The notes below the pieces were generated by a model, which was given only the letters and a program-made list of their open reading frames with translations, did no database searches and was not told where the DNA came from. DNA of 64,000 nucleotides from Phytomonospora sp040655735 (GTDB lineage: Bacteria > Actinomycetota > Actinomycetes > Mycobacteriales > Micromonosporaceae). The stretch lies in the NCBI RefSeq assembly GCF_040655735.1, contig NZ_JBFAKK010000004.1, positions 558,001 through 622,000 of the forward strand, given 5' to 3'. Made by a program: the position numbers and the translations under genes. This document shows positions 15,740 through 25,114 of the stretch, in pieces. Each line of letters starts with the position of its first letter. Position 1 is the first letter of the stretch.

Positions 15740-18478
15740 ATGTCCTCACCCCTGAACCGCCGTCGGCTACTCCAGGTGGCCGGCGCCACGGCCGTCGCCG
15801 CGTTCGTCCCGGACGTCGAGAGCGCCGCCGGTCCGGCGGCACTCGCCCCCGCACGCCCCGACATCGGCGTGTCCGCCTACCCCTTCGAGCTCGGCCACGT
15901 GCGACTCACCGCGAGCCGCTGGCTCGACAACCAGAACCGCACGCTGTCGTACCTGCGCTTCGTCGACGTCGAACGACTGCTCTACAACTTCCGGGCCAAC
16001 CACCGGCTCTCGACCAACGGCGCCGCCGCCAACGGCGGCTGGGACGCCCCCACCTTCCCGTTCCGCACCCACGTTCAGGGACACTTCCTCACCGCCTGGG
16101 CCCAGGCCCACGCCGCGCTCGGCGACACGACCTGCCGGGACAAGGCGAACCGGATGGTCGCCGAACTCGCACGCTGCCAGGCCAACAACGCCTCAGCCGG
16201 GTTCGGCGCCGGCTACCTCTCCGGCTTCCCCGAGTCCGACTTCGCCGCCCTCGAAGCAGGCACACTGTCCAACGGCAACGTGCCGTACTACTGCGTCCAC
16301 AAGACCCTCACCGGCCTCCTCGACGTCTGGCGCCACCTCGGCAGCACGCAGGCCCGCGACGTCCTCCTCGCGCTCGCCGGCTGGGTCGACACCCGCACCG
16401 GGCGGCTGAGCCCCGCCCAGATGCAGGCCGTGCTGCGCACCGAGTTCGGCGGGATGAACGCGGTCCTGACCGACCTGTACCAGCAGACGGGCGACGCGCG
16501 CTGGATGGCCGCCGCGCAACGCTTCGACCACGCGGCGGTCTTCGATCCGCTGGCGTCCGATCAGGATCGGCTCAGCGGGCTGCACGCCAACACGCAAGTG
16601 CCCAAATGGATCGGGGCCGTGCGCGAGTACAAGGCCACCGGTACCAGCCGCTATCGCGACATCGCGGCGAACGCCTGGAACATCTGCGTGGGAGCGCACA
16701 CCTATGCCATCGGCGGCAACAGTCAGGCCGAGCACTTCCGCGCACCCGACGCGATCGCCGGTCACCTGTCGGCCGACACCTGCGAACACTGCAACACGGC
16801 CAACATGGTGAACCTGACCCGTGAACTGTGGCTGCTCAACCCCGACCGGGCCGAGTACTTCGACTACTACGAGCGGGCGCTGCTCAACCACCTCATCGGC
16901 GCGCAGAACCCCTCCGACGGCCACGGGCACATTACTTACTTCACCTCGCTCAACCCGGGCGGTCGGCGCGGTGTGGGCCCCGCCTGGGGCGGCGGGACCT
17001 GGAGCACCGACTACCAGTCGTTCTGGTGCTGCCAGGGCACCGGCGTCGAGACCAACACCAAACTCATGGACTCCGTCTACTTCCACAACGGCACCACGCT
17101 GACCGTGAACCTGTACCTTCCATCCGTCCTGGACTGGAGCCAACGCGGGATCACGGTCACGCAGACGACGGCCTATCCGGCCGGCGACACAACGACCCTT
17201 CAGGTCACCGGCGAGGTCGGCGGATCCTGGTCGATGCGGATCCGCATTCCCGCCTGGACCTCGGGCGCCACGATCAGCGTCAACGGAACCGCCCAGAACA
17301 TCACCGCCACACCCGGCACCTACGCGACCCTCACCCGGGCCTGGGCCTCCGGCGACACCGTCACCGTCCGGTTGCCCATGCGGGTCATCGCGCGCGCGGC
17401 CAACGACAACGCGGCCATCGCCGCGATCACCTATGGACCCGTCGTCCTGTCGGGCAACTACGGCAACTCGGCCCTGAGCGCGCCGCCGGCCCTCGACGTC
17501 GGATCGATCACCCGCACGAGCACGACGGCCCTGGCGTTCACCGCGACCGCCAACGGCTCGGCGGTCGGTCTCGCCCCGTTCTACGACGCCCACGGCTTCA
17601 ACTACGCGGTGTACTGGAACACCAGCGGCTCGGGCGGCCCCTCCGGCGGCTCCGGATTCCGGCTGGTCAACGCGGCCAGCGGACTCGTCCTGGGTGTGCA
17701 GAACATGTCGACGGCCGACGGCGCCCCGGCGATCCAGTGGCCGGACAACGGCACGGTCGACCACCTCTGGGAGCTGCTCGCCGACGGCTCCGCGCTCAGG
17801 TTCCGCAATGCCAACAGCGGCAAGGTCCTCGGTGTGGAGAACATGTCCACCGCGGACAACGCGCGTGTCCTGCAATGGGCCGACAACGGCACCGCCGACC
17901 ACCGCTGGACCGTCCTCGACGCCGGCGACGGCGGCCACAAGATCCGCAACGCGCACACGGGCAAGCTGCTGGCCGTCCTCAACGGCGCGAGCACCGTCGG
18001 CGCCCCGGCGGTCCAGGATCCCGACAACGCCACGCCGGACAACCTGTGGCGCTTCGTGCCCGACGGGGCCAGACGCATCCAGAACAAGGCCAGCGGCCTG
18101 GTCCTCGGCGTGCGGGACATGTCCACCGTCAACGGCGGCGGCGTCGTCCAGTGGGACGACAGCGGCACCGCCGACCACCTGTGGACCGCCGTTCTGGACA
18201 CCGGAGGCCATCTCCGGTTCCGCAACGGTCACAGCGGCAAGGTCCTCGGCGTGGAGAACGCGTCCCCGGCCAACGGCGCCCGCGTCGTCCAATGGGACGA
18301 CAACGGCACCGCCGATCACCGCTGGCGGATCCGCCACGGCACCGACGGCCACTTCCGGATCCAGTGCGCCAACGGCGGCCGCGTCCTCGGTGTCACCGAC
18401 GCGTCCACCACCCGCGGTGCGCAGGTCGTGATCTGGGACGACAACGGCGCGAACGACCACCTCTGGCGTTTCATCTGA
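15740..18478 (+). CDS. Secreted GH127 beta-L-arabinofuranosidase with two ricin-type modules
   Basis: 912 residues from the ATG at 15740 (AGGAG six bases upstream; a start 120 bp earlier lacks one). A twin-arginine leader (NRRRLLQVAGATAVAAF) precedes a GH127 (formerly DUF1680) alpha/alpha-barrel (about 45-590). The zinc-thiolate cysteines are visible as CEHC and the CC of WCCQGTG, the latter containing the nucleophile Cys. Then come two consecutive ricin-like trefoils (about 632-770 and 772-912) with repeated KVLGVENMST and QWDDNGTADH units. It releases beta-L-arabinofuranose. A 204-bp leader separates it from the sigma gene, so it may have its own promoter. Confidence 0.9.
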   Translation: MSSPLNRRRLLQVAGATAVAAFVPDVESAAGPAALAPARPDIGVSAYPFELGHVRLTASRWLDNQNRTLSYLRFVDVERLLYNFRANHRLSTNGAAANGGWDAPTFPFRTHVQGHFLTAWAQAHAALGDTTCRDKANRMVAELARCQANNASAGFGAGYLSGFPESDFAALEAGTLSNGNVPYYCVHKTLTGLLDVWRHLGSTQARDVLLALAGWVDTRTGRLSPAQMQAVLRTEFGGMNAVLTDLYQQTGDARWMAAAQRFDHAAVFDPLASDQDRLSGLHANTQVPKWIGAVREYKATGTSRYRDIAANAWNICVGAHTYAIGGNSQAEHFRAPDAIAGHLSADTCEHCNTANMVNLTRELWLLNPDRAEYFDYYERALLNHLIGAQNPSDGHGHITYFTSLNPGGRRGVGPAWGGGTWSTDYQSFWCCQGTGVETNTKLMDSVYFHNGTTLTVNLYLPSVLDWSQRGITVTQTTAYPAGDTTTLQVTGEVGGSWSMRIRIPAWTSGATISVNGTAQNITATPGTYATLTRAWASGDTVTVRLPMRVIARAANDNAAIAAITYGPVVLSGNYGNSALSAPPALDVGSITRTSTTALAFTATANGSAVGLAPFYDAHGFNYAVYWNTSGSGGPSGGSGFRLVNAASGLVLGVQNMSTADGAPAIQWPDNGTVDHLWELLADGSALRFRNANSGKVLGVENMSTADNARVLQWADNGTADHRWTVLDAGDGGHKIRNAHTGKLLAVLNGASTVGAPAVQDPDNATPDNLWRFVPDGARRIQNKASGLVLGVRDMSTVNGGGVVQWDDSGTADHLWTAVLDTGGHLRFRNGHSGKVLGVENASPANGARVVQWDDNGTADHRWRIRHGTDGHFRIQCANGGRVLGVTDASTTRGAQVVIWDDNGANDHLWRFI

Positions 18479-18533
18479 GCCCGCTCCTCCCGACGAAGCC
18501 GGCCGCGCCGCCCCATCGGCTCCGGCGCGGGCA

Positions 18534-18565
18534 CCGGGGGTCTTCGGCGCACCGAAGACCCCCGG
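18534..18565. terminator. Bidirectional terminator
   Basis: Perfect 14-bp stem CCGGGGGTCTTCGG / CCGAAGACCCCCGG with a 4-nt loop, between the convergent GH127 gene and the sigma-partner gene, ending ten bases before the latter's stop. Confidence 0.8.
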
Positions 18566-18575
18566 CCCCGCTGGG

Positions 18576-19712
18576 TCAGAAGCCGAGGTCGGCGGCCTCG
18601 GGGGGAAGCGCGGAGGACGGGCCGATGCCTCCGATCTCCAGGTCGTTGGGCCACGCGGCATCGCCGCGGTCGACGGTCCCGTCGGGTACCGCGATCCGTT
18701 CCCAGACACCGGGTTCGTTCATCCATTCCTGGCACAGGACGGTCGTCGAGTCGGCCCAGCCGACGATCGTGCGCCGGACGTCGGCGTCGTCGATCTTCAT
18801 GGAGAGCACCGTCTCACCCTCCTCGACCTCCATGACCCGCACGCGCCGGTCATCCTCATCTGGGGACGAGTAGTAGAGCAGGTAGCGCCCGTCGGGAGAG
18901 AATCCGGCCAGGACCGGATGGTCGCCGTCGATCTCCGTCCGCGGGCCCAGAGACCCGTCGACGGCCAGAGACCGCAGCGCGGGTCTCGCGCCCTGGCGTT
19001 TCTCCAGGACGGCATAGCCTTCGGAGTCCGCCGCCCAGATCGCGTGGCTCACGTCGACATCCGCCGGCGCCGGTGTGCGCGTGAAGGCAGCGGTGGTCAC
19101 GTCGTAGGCGACGAACTCGACGATGCGCGGTGGGTCTTCGGCGACCACCGGAGGCAGCTGGAACCTCGTGCCGTCGGGCGACCAGGTCATGAGCCCACCG
19201 AGGCCTCCGAAGAAGGCCGAGTAGCCGGGTAGGCCGGCCGGCCACGACACCGCGTCGGCCCCATGGGTCAAGTAGTCCGACCGGTCGGCGAAACCGTAGG
19301 CGACGCCGTCGGTGACGGCGACGTGGCCCTGGTCGGGCGAGACCTGCGCCCGGAAGGGCACGCTCCGGTAGACGCCCGTGTCGCGGTCGAGCAGGTAATG
19401 GCGATCCGGGCCGGCCGTGAAGGACTCGACCACCAGCGGGCCGCCACCCGGGCGTGGCAGGTTCGGCTCGGTGTACGGGCTCGACGTCCACTCCGGTGAC
19501 TGCGCGGGATCGGCGCCACCGCCCGAGCCGCCCATCACGGCCGTGGCCCCGGCCATCATGCCGATCACCGCGAGAACCGCGGCCACCGTCCGATAGCTCC
19601 GGCTGCGGGCCCGTCTCCGCAGAGCCTCGTCGATGTAACCCTGCGGCGGCACCAGCTCGGGCGGCATCGGCACGGCCCGCAGTTCCTCGGCGATCGGCTC
19701 GTCGCTGTTCAT
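18576..19712 (-). CDS. Membrane-anchored TolB-like propeller protein, partner of the SigE-family sigma factor
   Basis: 378 residues: a cytoplasmic head of about 40 residues (PIAEELRAVPMPPELVPP), one membrane span (about 43-62) and an extracytoplasmic region with WD40/TolB-like blades (LMTWSPDGTRFQL, VLAGFSPDGRYLLYY). Its ATG overlaps the stop of the sigma-factor gene (ATGA), the usual arrangement for a sigma factor and its regulator. A role as membrane-bound anti-sigma factor or sensor is inferred; no zinc-finger motif is present. Confidence 0.65.
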   Translation of the reverse strand: MNSDEPIAEELRAVPMPPELVPPQGYIDEALRRRARSRSYRTVAAVLAVIGMMAGATAVMGGSGGGADPAQSPEWTSSPYTEPNLPRPGGGPLVVESFTAGPDRHYLLDRDTGVYRSVPFRAQVSPDQGHVAVTDGVAYGFADRSDYLTHGADAVSWPAGLPGYSAFFGGLGGLMTWSPDGTRFQLPPVVAEDPPRIVEFVAYDVTTAAFTRTPAPADVDVSHAIWAADSEGYAVLEKRQGARPALRSLAVDGSLGPRTEIDGDHPVLAGFSPDGRYLLYYSSPDEDDRRVRVMEVEEGETVLSMKIDDADVRRTIVGWADSTTVLCQEWMNEPGVWERIAVPDGTVDRGDAAWPNDLEIGGIGPSSALPPEAADLGF

Positions 19713-20212
19713 CGCAGCGCCTCCTTGATCTCACTCGTCTCGTGGATCCGCCGCAGAGCCGCGATTCCACGAGACGCCTGGCTGCGCACACCGCTCGCCG
19801 AGATCGAGAGCATCCGCGCGACCTCGACCTCCGAGCGGTCCTCGTAGTACCGCAGCACCACGATCAGCCGCTGCCGGTAGGGCAACCGCGCCAGCGCGGT
19901 CTGGAGGTCGCGGCGGCGGGCGACCCGGTCGGCGTGATCGGGGTCCGTTCGCTCCGGGACAGTGTCGACAATGGACTCCGGCTTGCGGGCTCGGCTTCGC
20001 CAGGCGTTGTACTGCGAGCGGTACATGACCTTGCGGACGTAGGCGTAGGGCTCGTCGATGCGGTGCCACTTCTTGACGCACGCGGCCAGCGCCGACTGCA
20101 TGAGGTCCTGCGCGAGGTGGACGTCGCCGGTCAGCAGATAGGCGACACGCAGCAGCGCCGGCGACTGGGCGGCGGCGAAGTCGCGGAACTCCCTCTCATG
20201 GGCCGGATTCAT
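19709..20212 (-). CDS. SigE-family ECF RNA polymerase sigma factor
   Basis: 167 residues with region 2 (about 10-75; DVHLAQDLMQSALAACVKKW, YAYVRKVMYRSQYN) and region 4 (about 100-155; LPYRQRLIVVLRYYEDRSEVEVARML). The length and the short linker fit the actinobacterial SigE/SigJ-like 'SigE family', commonly paired with an overlapping membrane protein gene as here. Stimulus unknown. Confidence 0.9.
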   Translation of the reverse strand: MNPAHEREFRDFAAAQSPALLRVAYLLTGDVHLAQDLMQSALAACVKKWHRIDEPYAYVRKVMYRSQYNAWRSRARKPESIVDTVPERTDPDHADRVARRRDLQTALARLPYRQRLIVVLRYYEDRSEVEVARMLSISASGVRSQASRGIAALRRIHETSEIKEALR

Positions 20213-20468
20213 GCGGGCTCCTGCTCACGTCGTCTCCCGTCGGTGAAGCCTCTGTCATCTGTATAGACACCGCAGACGTCGAGAACGCTGCGCCTTGCGC
20301 CCGCGACAACGCGCCCCGATGCCGAGGCCGGTGCGACAGCGGCTCGCCGGCCACCGCGTCGACGTCGACCGCCTGCAGGTCCGGCAGTGAGGCCACCGGC
20401 GGATGGCCGGCGTACCCGGCCTCGATCGCCGCGACGGCCGTGGCGCGTTCGGAGTCGGTGACCTCGTC

Positions 20469-20753
20469 ACGGTGTCCGATGTGGATGGCGAGGGCGGTCC
20501 CGCCGGCGCCGCCGATCCCGGAGACGGCCGAGATGAGCAGGGTCGGGGCGGAGTCGTCGAGCAGGGCCGCGGACAGGCCGGCGACGAGTTCGCCGCGCCC
20601 GACGAAGTCGGCGGTGGCCGCCGGCAGCTGGGCGGTGACGTCGGCGAGGACATAGCCCCCGGCGACGGTCGTCAGGACGCGCCAGCGCGGGCCGCCCGGT
20701 TCGAGGACGGCCCGCAGCCGGGAGACCAGGATGCGGACCGAATGTGTCGCGCG
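20469..20753 (-). pseudogene. Fragment of a SARP/AfsR-type regulator
   Basis: Within an open frame (20196-20849) lie the end of an OmpR-type winged helix (ATHSVRILVSRLRAVLE, LTTVAGGYVL) followed directly by the start of an NB-ARC ATPase (TADFVGRGELVAGL, LLISAVSGIGG). In intact AfsR-type proteins a BTAD domain of about 150 residues separates these, and the P-loop reads GxGKT; here it reads GIGGAGGTA without Lys. The first half of the DNA-binding domain and everything after the P-loop region are also missing. A multiply deleted relic. Confidence 0.65.
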
Positions 20754-20918
20754 GGCGGTGAGGCGCCCCACGGCCCCTCGATGAGGTGACCGCGGCCGAA
20801 GGGGCCGGTACAAGAACCTTCCGCCCCGAACCTGGGACCGGTAGCGCACCGGCGCCGCTTAGCGTCCACACCATCAAGCGCGGACACGTCGGTGCCGCCG
20901 CGACCGAGAGGAAGAACC

Positions 20919-21341
20919 ATGGGAATCTTCGGAGGACGCAAGAACCGCGAGGAGCGGGCCGCAGAGATCGCCGACAAGGTCGCCAGCGGCAAGGGCTTCT
21001 ACGGCGGCCTCACACGCCGCTTCCTCGGCGAGGCGGACTTCGCCAAGGTCCAGCAGTCGATCGGCGCCCACAACGCCGGCGGCTACGTCCAGCAGCTGCT
21101 CGCCGCCGGCGCGCCGACCATCCCCGCCGCCGTCGTCTCGATCGCCGACACCGGCAGGCTGGTCAACTTCGACCCCATCGTCGACCTGGTCCTCCAGCCG
21201 GTCGGCGCCACCGAGCGGCTGGCCATGCAGACCATCGTCTCCAAGCTTCAGATACCGCGAGTCGGCGACCAGGTGCTCCTGGTCGCCGACCCCGCCCAGC
21301 CCGGCGCATACCTCTACGCCGGAGCCGGTACAGCTCAGTAG
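20919..21341 (+). CDS. Small soluble protein of unknown function
   Basis: 140 residues, ATG at 20919 with AGAGGAA upstream. The N-terminus is highly charged (MGIFGGRKNREERAAEIADKV); the rest is a predicted alpha/beta fold with a hydrophobic core (IPAAVVSIADTG, DLVLQPVG, DQVLLVADP). No signal peptide or membrane segment. It ends 13 bp from the convergent M23 gene. I do not recognise the family; codon use matches that of neighbours, so it is very probably real. Confidence 0.7.
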   Translation: MGIFGGRKNREERAAEIADKVASGKGFYGGLTRRFLGEADFAKVQQSIGAHNAGGYVQQLLAAGAPTIPAAVVSIADTGRLVNFDPIVDLVLQPVGATERLAMQTIVSKLQIPRVGDQVLLVADPAQPGAYLYAGAGTAQ

Positions 21342-21354
21342 GGGAGTGCGGGAA

Positions 21355-22167
21355 CTAGAAGTTCACGCCCTTCTTCTTCAGGAACTTCGCCGGGTCGGTG
21401 TACTCGCCGTGCACCGTCACCTCGAAGTGCAGGTGCGGGCCGGTGCTGTCACCGGTCGAGCCGGCCTTGCCGAGCAGGTCGCCGGTCTTGACCTTCTCGC
21501 CGGGCTCGACCTTGAGCTTCGAGAAGTGGCCGTACAGGGTCTGCACACCACCGGCGTGCTTGATGACGACACAGTTGCCGTAACCGCCGTAGCGCTGCGC
21601 CATGATGACGGTCCCGCTGAAGGGGGCGTAGATCTTGTCGCCCTTGTCGGCGGCGAAGTCCATGCCCCAGTGCATTTCACCTTCGCGCCAGCCACGAGGG
21701 CCGTAGGTGTCGCTGACCTCAGCGGTGGAAGGCGCGGCCCAGCCGCTCTTGGCCTTCATCGGCTTGGCGGGCTTCTTCTCGGCGGGCTGCTCGGCCTTGG
21801 TGCCGCGCTCCTGGTCACGGGAGGACTGGTCCTCCGTGTCGCGCTGGCCGCCGATCACCGCGGAGGCGCCCGACGGGTTGTCGGACGAGCCGGTGCTGGC
21901 GAAGTTCGCCATGAAGACGACCACGAGGACCGCCACGAGCAGGACCGCGGCGAGGCCGGCCCGCGGTGCGGCGGTTTCGACCGCGCCCGAGAACCGCGGG
22001 AAGCGGCTCCGGGCACCTGCGACGACCGGGGCCGCCGCACGAACGGAATGTCCCGCGAGGGTGCGGAGACCGGACAGACGCTTGCGGAGGAGGGGCGCGA
22101 CGCTGCTCAGGTACTCGCTGGTGGCGTCGGCGACTTTCCTCGCCAGATGCTTGGGGTATCGAGACAT
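21355..22167 (-). CDS. Membrane-anchored M23-family metallopeptidase
   Basis: 270 residues: basic cytoplasmic head, one membrane anchor (about 70-90), a Lys/Ala/Pro-rich spacer across the wall and a C-terminal LytM/M23 domain (about 145-265) with the zinc motifs HWGMD (HxxxD) and HLHFE (HxH). All ligands for a functional lysostaphin-type peptidoglycan hydrolase are present. It should cut peptide cross-links in cell wall during growth or division. It has its own promoter region in the 198 bp upstream, in which no further element was recognised. Confidence 0.88.
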   Translation of the reverse strand: MSRYPKHLARKVADATSEYLSSVAPLLRKRLSGLRTLAGHSVRAAAPVVAGARSRFPRFSGAVETAAPRAGLAAVLLVAVLVVVFMANFASTGSSDNPSGASAVIGGQRDTEDQSSRDQERGTKAEQPAEKKPAKPMKAKSGWAAPSTAEVSDTYGPRGWREGEMHWGMDFAADKGDKIYAPFSGTVIMAQRYGGYGNCVVIKHAGGVQTLYGHFSKLKVEPGEKVKTGDLLGKAGSTGDSTGPHLHFEVTVHGEYTDPAKFLKKKGVNF

Positions 22168-22365
22168 AACGATGGAAAAGCTAGCGGGAACAGTCGCCCC
22201 ATCTGGTTGAATACCGGACGATCAGGCCGTATCCGTCACCGGAACCGGCCGCACGCCGGGCCTAGTCCGCCCGGACGGTCCCGCCGACTGGCACGTCTGG
22301 ACGATGTCGGGGCGTAGCCCGCCTCACAATCCGGGCACAGCCCTGACCAGCCACTACAGGCGTGT

Positions 22366-23610
22366 TCAGGGCGTGTGGACCTCGTCGTCGACCGGTGCCT
22401 TTTCGGCCGGCGGCGCGCCCGCGGAGTCGACCGACCGGGCCCGGGCGGGCTTCCGCAGCAGCCGGCCGAGCGCCTCGGCGGCAGGCTGCGTGAAGCGGGC
22501 CGTGAGGGGCCCGACGATGACGAGGATGAGGACGTAGGAGGTCGCCAGCGGCCCGAGCTCGGGCGCGACACCGGCGGTGACGGCCAGCCCGGCGATGACG
22601 ATGGAGAACTCGCCCCGGGCGACCAGGGTCCCGCCAACGCGCCATCGTCCCTTGACCGGCAGTCCGGCTCGCGCCGCCGCCCAGTACCCGGTGGCGATCT
22701 TGGTCAGCGCGGTGACGAACGCCAGGATCAAGGCCGGGACCAGCACCGACGGGATGCTGGCCGGGTCGGTGTGCAGGCCGAAGAAGACGAAGAAGACCGC
22801 CGCGAACAGGTCGCGCAACGGGCTCAGAAGGGTGTGCGCGCCCTCGGCGACCTCGCCCGACAAGGCGATGCCCACGAGGAAGGCGCCGACCGCGGCCGAC
22901 ACCTGCAGCGCCTGCGCGATACCGGCGACCAGCAGCGTCAGGCCGAGGACGACCAGCAGCAGCTTCTCGGCGTCGCGGGACGACACGAAGCGGGAGATCA
23001 CCCGCCCGAAGCGCAGCGCGAGGAACAGCACGGCACCGGCGACGGCCAGCGCGATCGCCAGGGTCAGACCGCCGGCCGCCCAGCCGACACCGGCGACCAG
23101 TGCGGTGACGATCGGCAGGTAGACGGCCATGGCCAGGTCTTCCAGGACCAGCACGCTGAGGATGGTCGGGGTCTCACGGTTGCCGATGCGCCCGAGGTCG
23201 CCGAGGACCTTCGCGATGACACCCGAGGACGACACCCACGTGACCCCGGCGAGCACGACCGCGGCCACCGGCCCCCAGCCCATGAGCAGGGCGGCGAGGG
23301 CTCCCGGTACGGCGTTGAGGCCGAAGTCGATGAGGCCGGCGGGGTACTGCGTCTTGAGGTTGGTGACGAGGTCGCTGGCGGAGTACTCGAGGCCCAGCAT
23401 CAGCAGGAGCAGGATGACGCCGATCTCGGCGCCGATCGCGACGAACTCGTGGCTGGCGCCCAGGGGCAGCAGGCCGCCCTCGCCGAAAGCGAGCCCGGCG
23501 AGCAGGTAGAGCGGGATCGGAGAGAACTTGAGGCGTCCGGCGATGCGGCCGAGCACGCCGAGGGCGAGGATGATGGCACCGAACTCGATGAGGAATAGCG
23601 CTCCGTGCAT
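22366..23610 (-). CDS. Cation:proton antiporter, CPA2 family (KhtU-like)
   Basis: 414 residues with about 12 membrane segments; conserved stretches include GAEIGVILLLLMLGLEY, TWVSSSGVIAKVL, ALQVSAAVGAFLVGIALS and RGEFSIVIAG. It exchanges K+ (or Na+) for protons at the cytoplasmic membrane. No RCK/TrkA-N domain is fused; instead the upstream gene, four bases away, encodes a separate TrkA-C regulator, the layout of KhtTU. A hydrophilic tail of about 40 residues ends the protein. Confidence 0.88.
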   Translation of the reverse strand: MHGALFLIEFGAIILALGVLGRIAGRLKFSPIPLYLLAGLAFGEGGLLPLGASHEFVAIGAEIGVILLLLMLGLEYSASDLVTNLKTQYPAGLIDFGLNAVPGALAALLMGWGPVAAVVLAGVTWVSSSGVIAKVLGDLGRIGNRETPTILSVLVLEDLAMAVYLPIVTALVAGVGWAAGGLTLAIALAVAGAVLFLALRFGRVISRFVSSRDAEKLLLVVLGLTLLVAGIAQALQVSAAVGAFLVGIALSGEVAEGAHTLLSPLRDLFAAVFFVFFGLHTDPASIPSVLVPALILAFVTALTKIATGYWAAARAGLPVKGRWRVGGTLVARGEFSIVIAGLAVTAGVAPELGPLATSYVLILVIVGPLTARFTQPAAEALGRLLRKPARARSVDSAGAPPAEKAPVDDEVHTP

Positions 23611-23614
23611 GCGG

Positions 23615-24100
23615 TCAGTCCCTCAGGAGGATCGCGGCGGCGGCGTCGACGCCCTCACGTGTACCGATGACGATGAGGATGTCGCCCCCGGCCAGGCGAA
23701 ACGACGGGGTCGGCGAGGGCAGGGCCTCCGTGGTGCGCAGGACGGCGACGATCGACGCGCCCGTTTCGGTGCGCAGGCACGCCTCGCCCATGAGGCGGCC
23801 GTTCCAGTGGGACGTCGAGGGCAGTTCGATCCGCTCGGCGACCAGGCCCAGCGCGGTGGTGTGCAGCAGGCTGGGGCTGTGGTGGTCGGGAGCCAGGGCG
23901 TTGATGAGCAGCTGCGACTCGCCCGAGGTGAGGTGCACCGCCTGGGCGCAGTCGTCGGGGTCGTGGCTGTGGTGGACGGCGACCGTCCGCGACCCGTCGC
24001 GATGGGCGACCACCGACACGTGGCGGCGCTCCTCACTGTCCAGGTCGTATCTCACACCGATCCCGGGCAGAGGCGTCGAACTCATTCGTGCGGAACCCAT
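23615..24100 (-). CDS. TrkA-C regulatory subunit of the antiporter (KhtT-like)
   Basis: 161 residues. N-terminal half (about 6-80) resembles the KhtT N-domain; C-terminal TrkA-C/RCK-C domain (about 80-158; GRLMGEACLRTETGASIVAVLR and DILIVIGT). Such subunits gate the antiporter in response to pH and a cyclic dinucleotide (c-di-AMP binding is known for KhtT). Start at 24100 follows GAAAGGG. Stop and downstream antiporter start are four bases apart, so they form one operon. Confidence 0.85.
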   Translation of the reverse strand: MGSARMSSTPLPGIGVRYDLDSEERRHVSVVAHRDGSRTVAVHHSHDPDDCAQAVHLTSGESQLLINALAPDHHSPSLLHTTALGLVAERIELPSTSHWNGRLMGEACLRTETGASIVAVLRTTEALPSPTPSFRLAGGDILIVIGTREGVDAAAAILLRD

Positions 24101-24130
24101 GACGGCCCTTTCTCGTGTTCGGGCGACGGC

Positions 24131-24667
24131 TCAGTAGGCGGTGAGCGCCTGCAGGAGCGAGACCGCCCCGCACAGGAGCAGGACCGAGCCGGTCAGCAGT
24201 CCCGTCACGTAGCTGATCGTGACGTCGCGAGCGCGGGCGATCCGTACCGAGGTCCAGGCCCCCACCGCGACCAGCGCGCCGGCGGGAAACAGCAGCGGCA
24301 TCTGCAGCAGCGAGGCCAGGGGAATGAAGTGCACGCCGACCACGAAGGCGATCCAGGGTGCGGTGTACTCCGACTTCTTGCGCACCGCCAGGACGGCCGC
24401 GCCGATGCCCGCGATGGCGAACTCGACGCCGACGATGATGCCGAAGCGCGGCCCGGACTCGGCGTCGATGGCGCTGCCGTCGTTCCAGTGCCGCCAGGCA
24501 AGGACGCCCGCGATGGCGGCCAGCAGCGCGCTGAGGATCGACCCCGCGCCGAGGAGGCGGCGGGCGTTCGCGGGAGGGGCTTCCTGGGCCCAGCCGAACC
24601 AGGCCATGCCGAAGAAGCCGAAGATCACGGTGAGCATGGCGGCGTCGCGCAGGAACGCGGCGGTCAT
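24131..24667 (-). CDS. Integral membrane protein of unknown function
   Basis: 178 residues with about six membrane helices (ML TVIFGFFGMAWFGW at the N-terminus; LLTGSVLLLCGAVSLLQ at the C-terminus). It precedes the antiporter pair by 30 bp on the same strand and may be co-transcribed. No motif reveals an activity. Confidence 0.75.
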   Translation of the reverse strand: MTAAFLRDAAMLTVIFGFFGMAWFGWAQEAPPANARRLLGAGSILSALLAAIAGVLAWRHWNDGSAIDAESGPRFGIIVGVEFAIAGIGAAVLAVRKKSEYTAPWIAFVVGVHFIPLASLLQMPLLFPAGALVAVGAWTSVRIARARDVTISYVTGLLTGSVLLLCGAVSLLQALTAY

Positions 24668-24782
24668 GGAGGGCTCCGGGTCGTAGAGGTGCGGTCGGGG
24701 AGTCCGCGAATGTGGATCATATCCGCTGCCGTCGATGCCCGGACAGCGCGTTTCCCGGCTGCCGGACGCTTCGGGGCCGTCG

Positions 24783-25073
24783 CTAGTCGACGACGCTGAC
24801 GACCTCGGCGACGTTGACGCGGAAGTGCGCGTTGATCGTGGCGCCCTCGATCACCACGACGAAGGTGTTCTCGTCCTGGCAGAGCACCGTGCGCCGGCCC
24901 TTGCTGAACGGATGGCGCGGCTCGTGCTCGTGGGCGAGCGCGTAGGCGGCCTGTCTGGCGGGTTCGGGGTGGGGGTAGGTCGGTTCGACGAGCCGGGGGC
25001 GCCACACCATGGCCTGTCCGCCGCCCATCACCTCTTCGATGAGAATCTGCCACCGTCGCTGCCGCTCGGTCAT
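24783..25073 (-). CDS. Small conserved-looking protein, function unknown
   Basis: 96 residues from an ATG preceded by GAAGGAG. Starts MTERQRRWQILIEEVMGGGQ; mixed alpha/beta, no signal or membrane segment, ends with a strand-rich segment (ENTFVVVIEGATINAHFRV). It lies 41 bp after the pseudo-hydrolase gene on the same strand. Not assigned to a family. Confidence 0.65.
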   Translation of the reverse strand: MTERQRRWQILIEEVMGGGQAMVWRPRLVEPTYPHPEPARQAAYALAHEHEPRHPFSKGRRTVLCQDENTFVVVIEGATINAHFRVNVAEVVSVVD

Positions 25074-25114
25074 CCCGTCTCCTTCGCGAGTGCGGTCGCG
25101 ACATCGTAGACGGG

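Noticed and set aside
17640..18478. DNA tandem repeat of about 140 bp at the end of GH127
   Set aside because: It is the protein-level repeat of ricin-type trefoil units, diverged at DNA level, not a simple DNA repeat.
16193..18709. 838-codon minus-strand frame opposite the GH127 gene
   Set aside because: Antisense shadow of a G+C-rich gene; the repeated Val/Gly/Asp text reflects the ricin-like repeats on the other strand.
22168..22365. ydaO/c-di-AMP riboswitch before the M23 peptidase
   Set aside because: Such switches often precede wall hydrolases in actinobacteria, but I could not find the conserved paired elements here.
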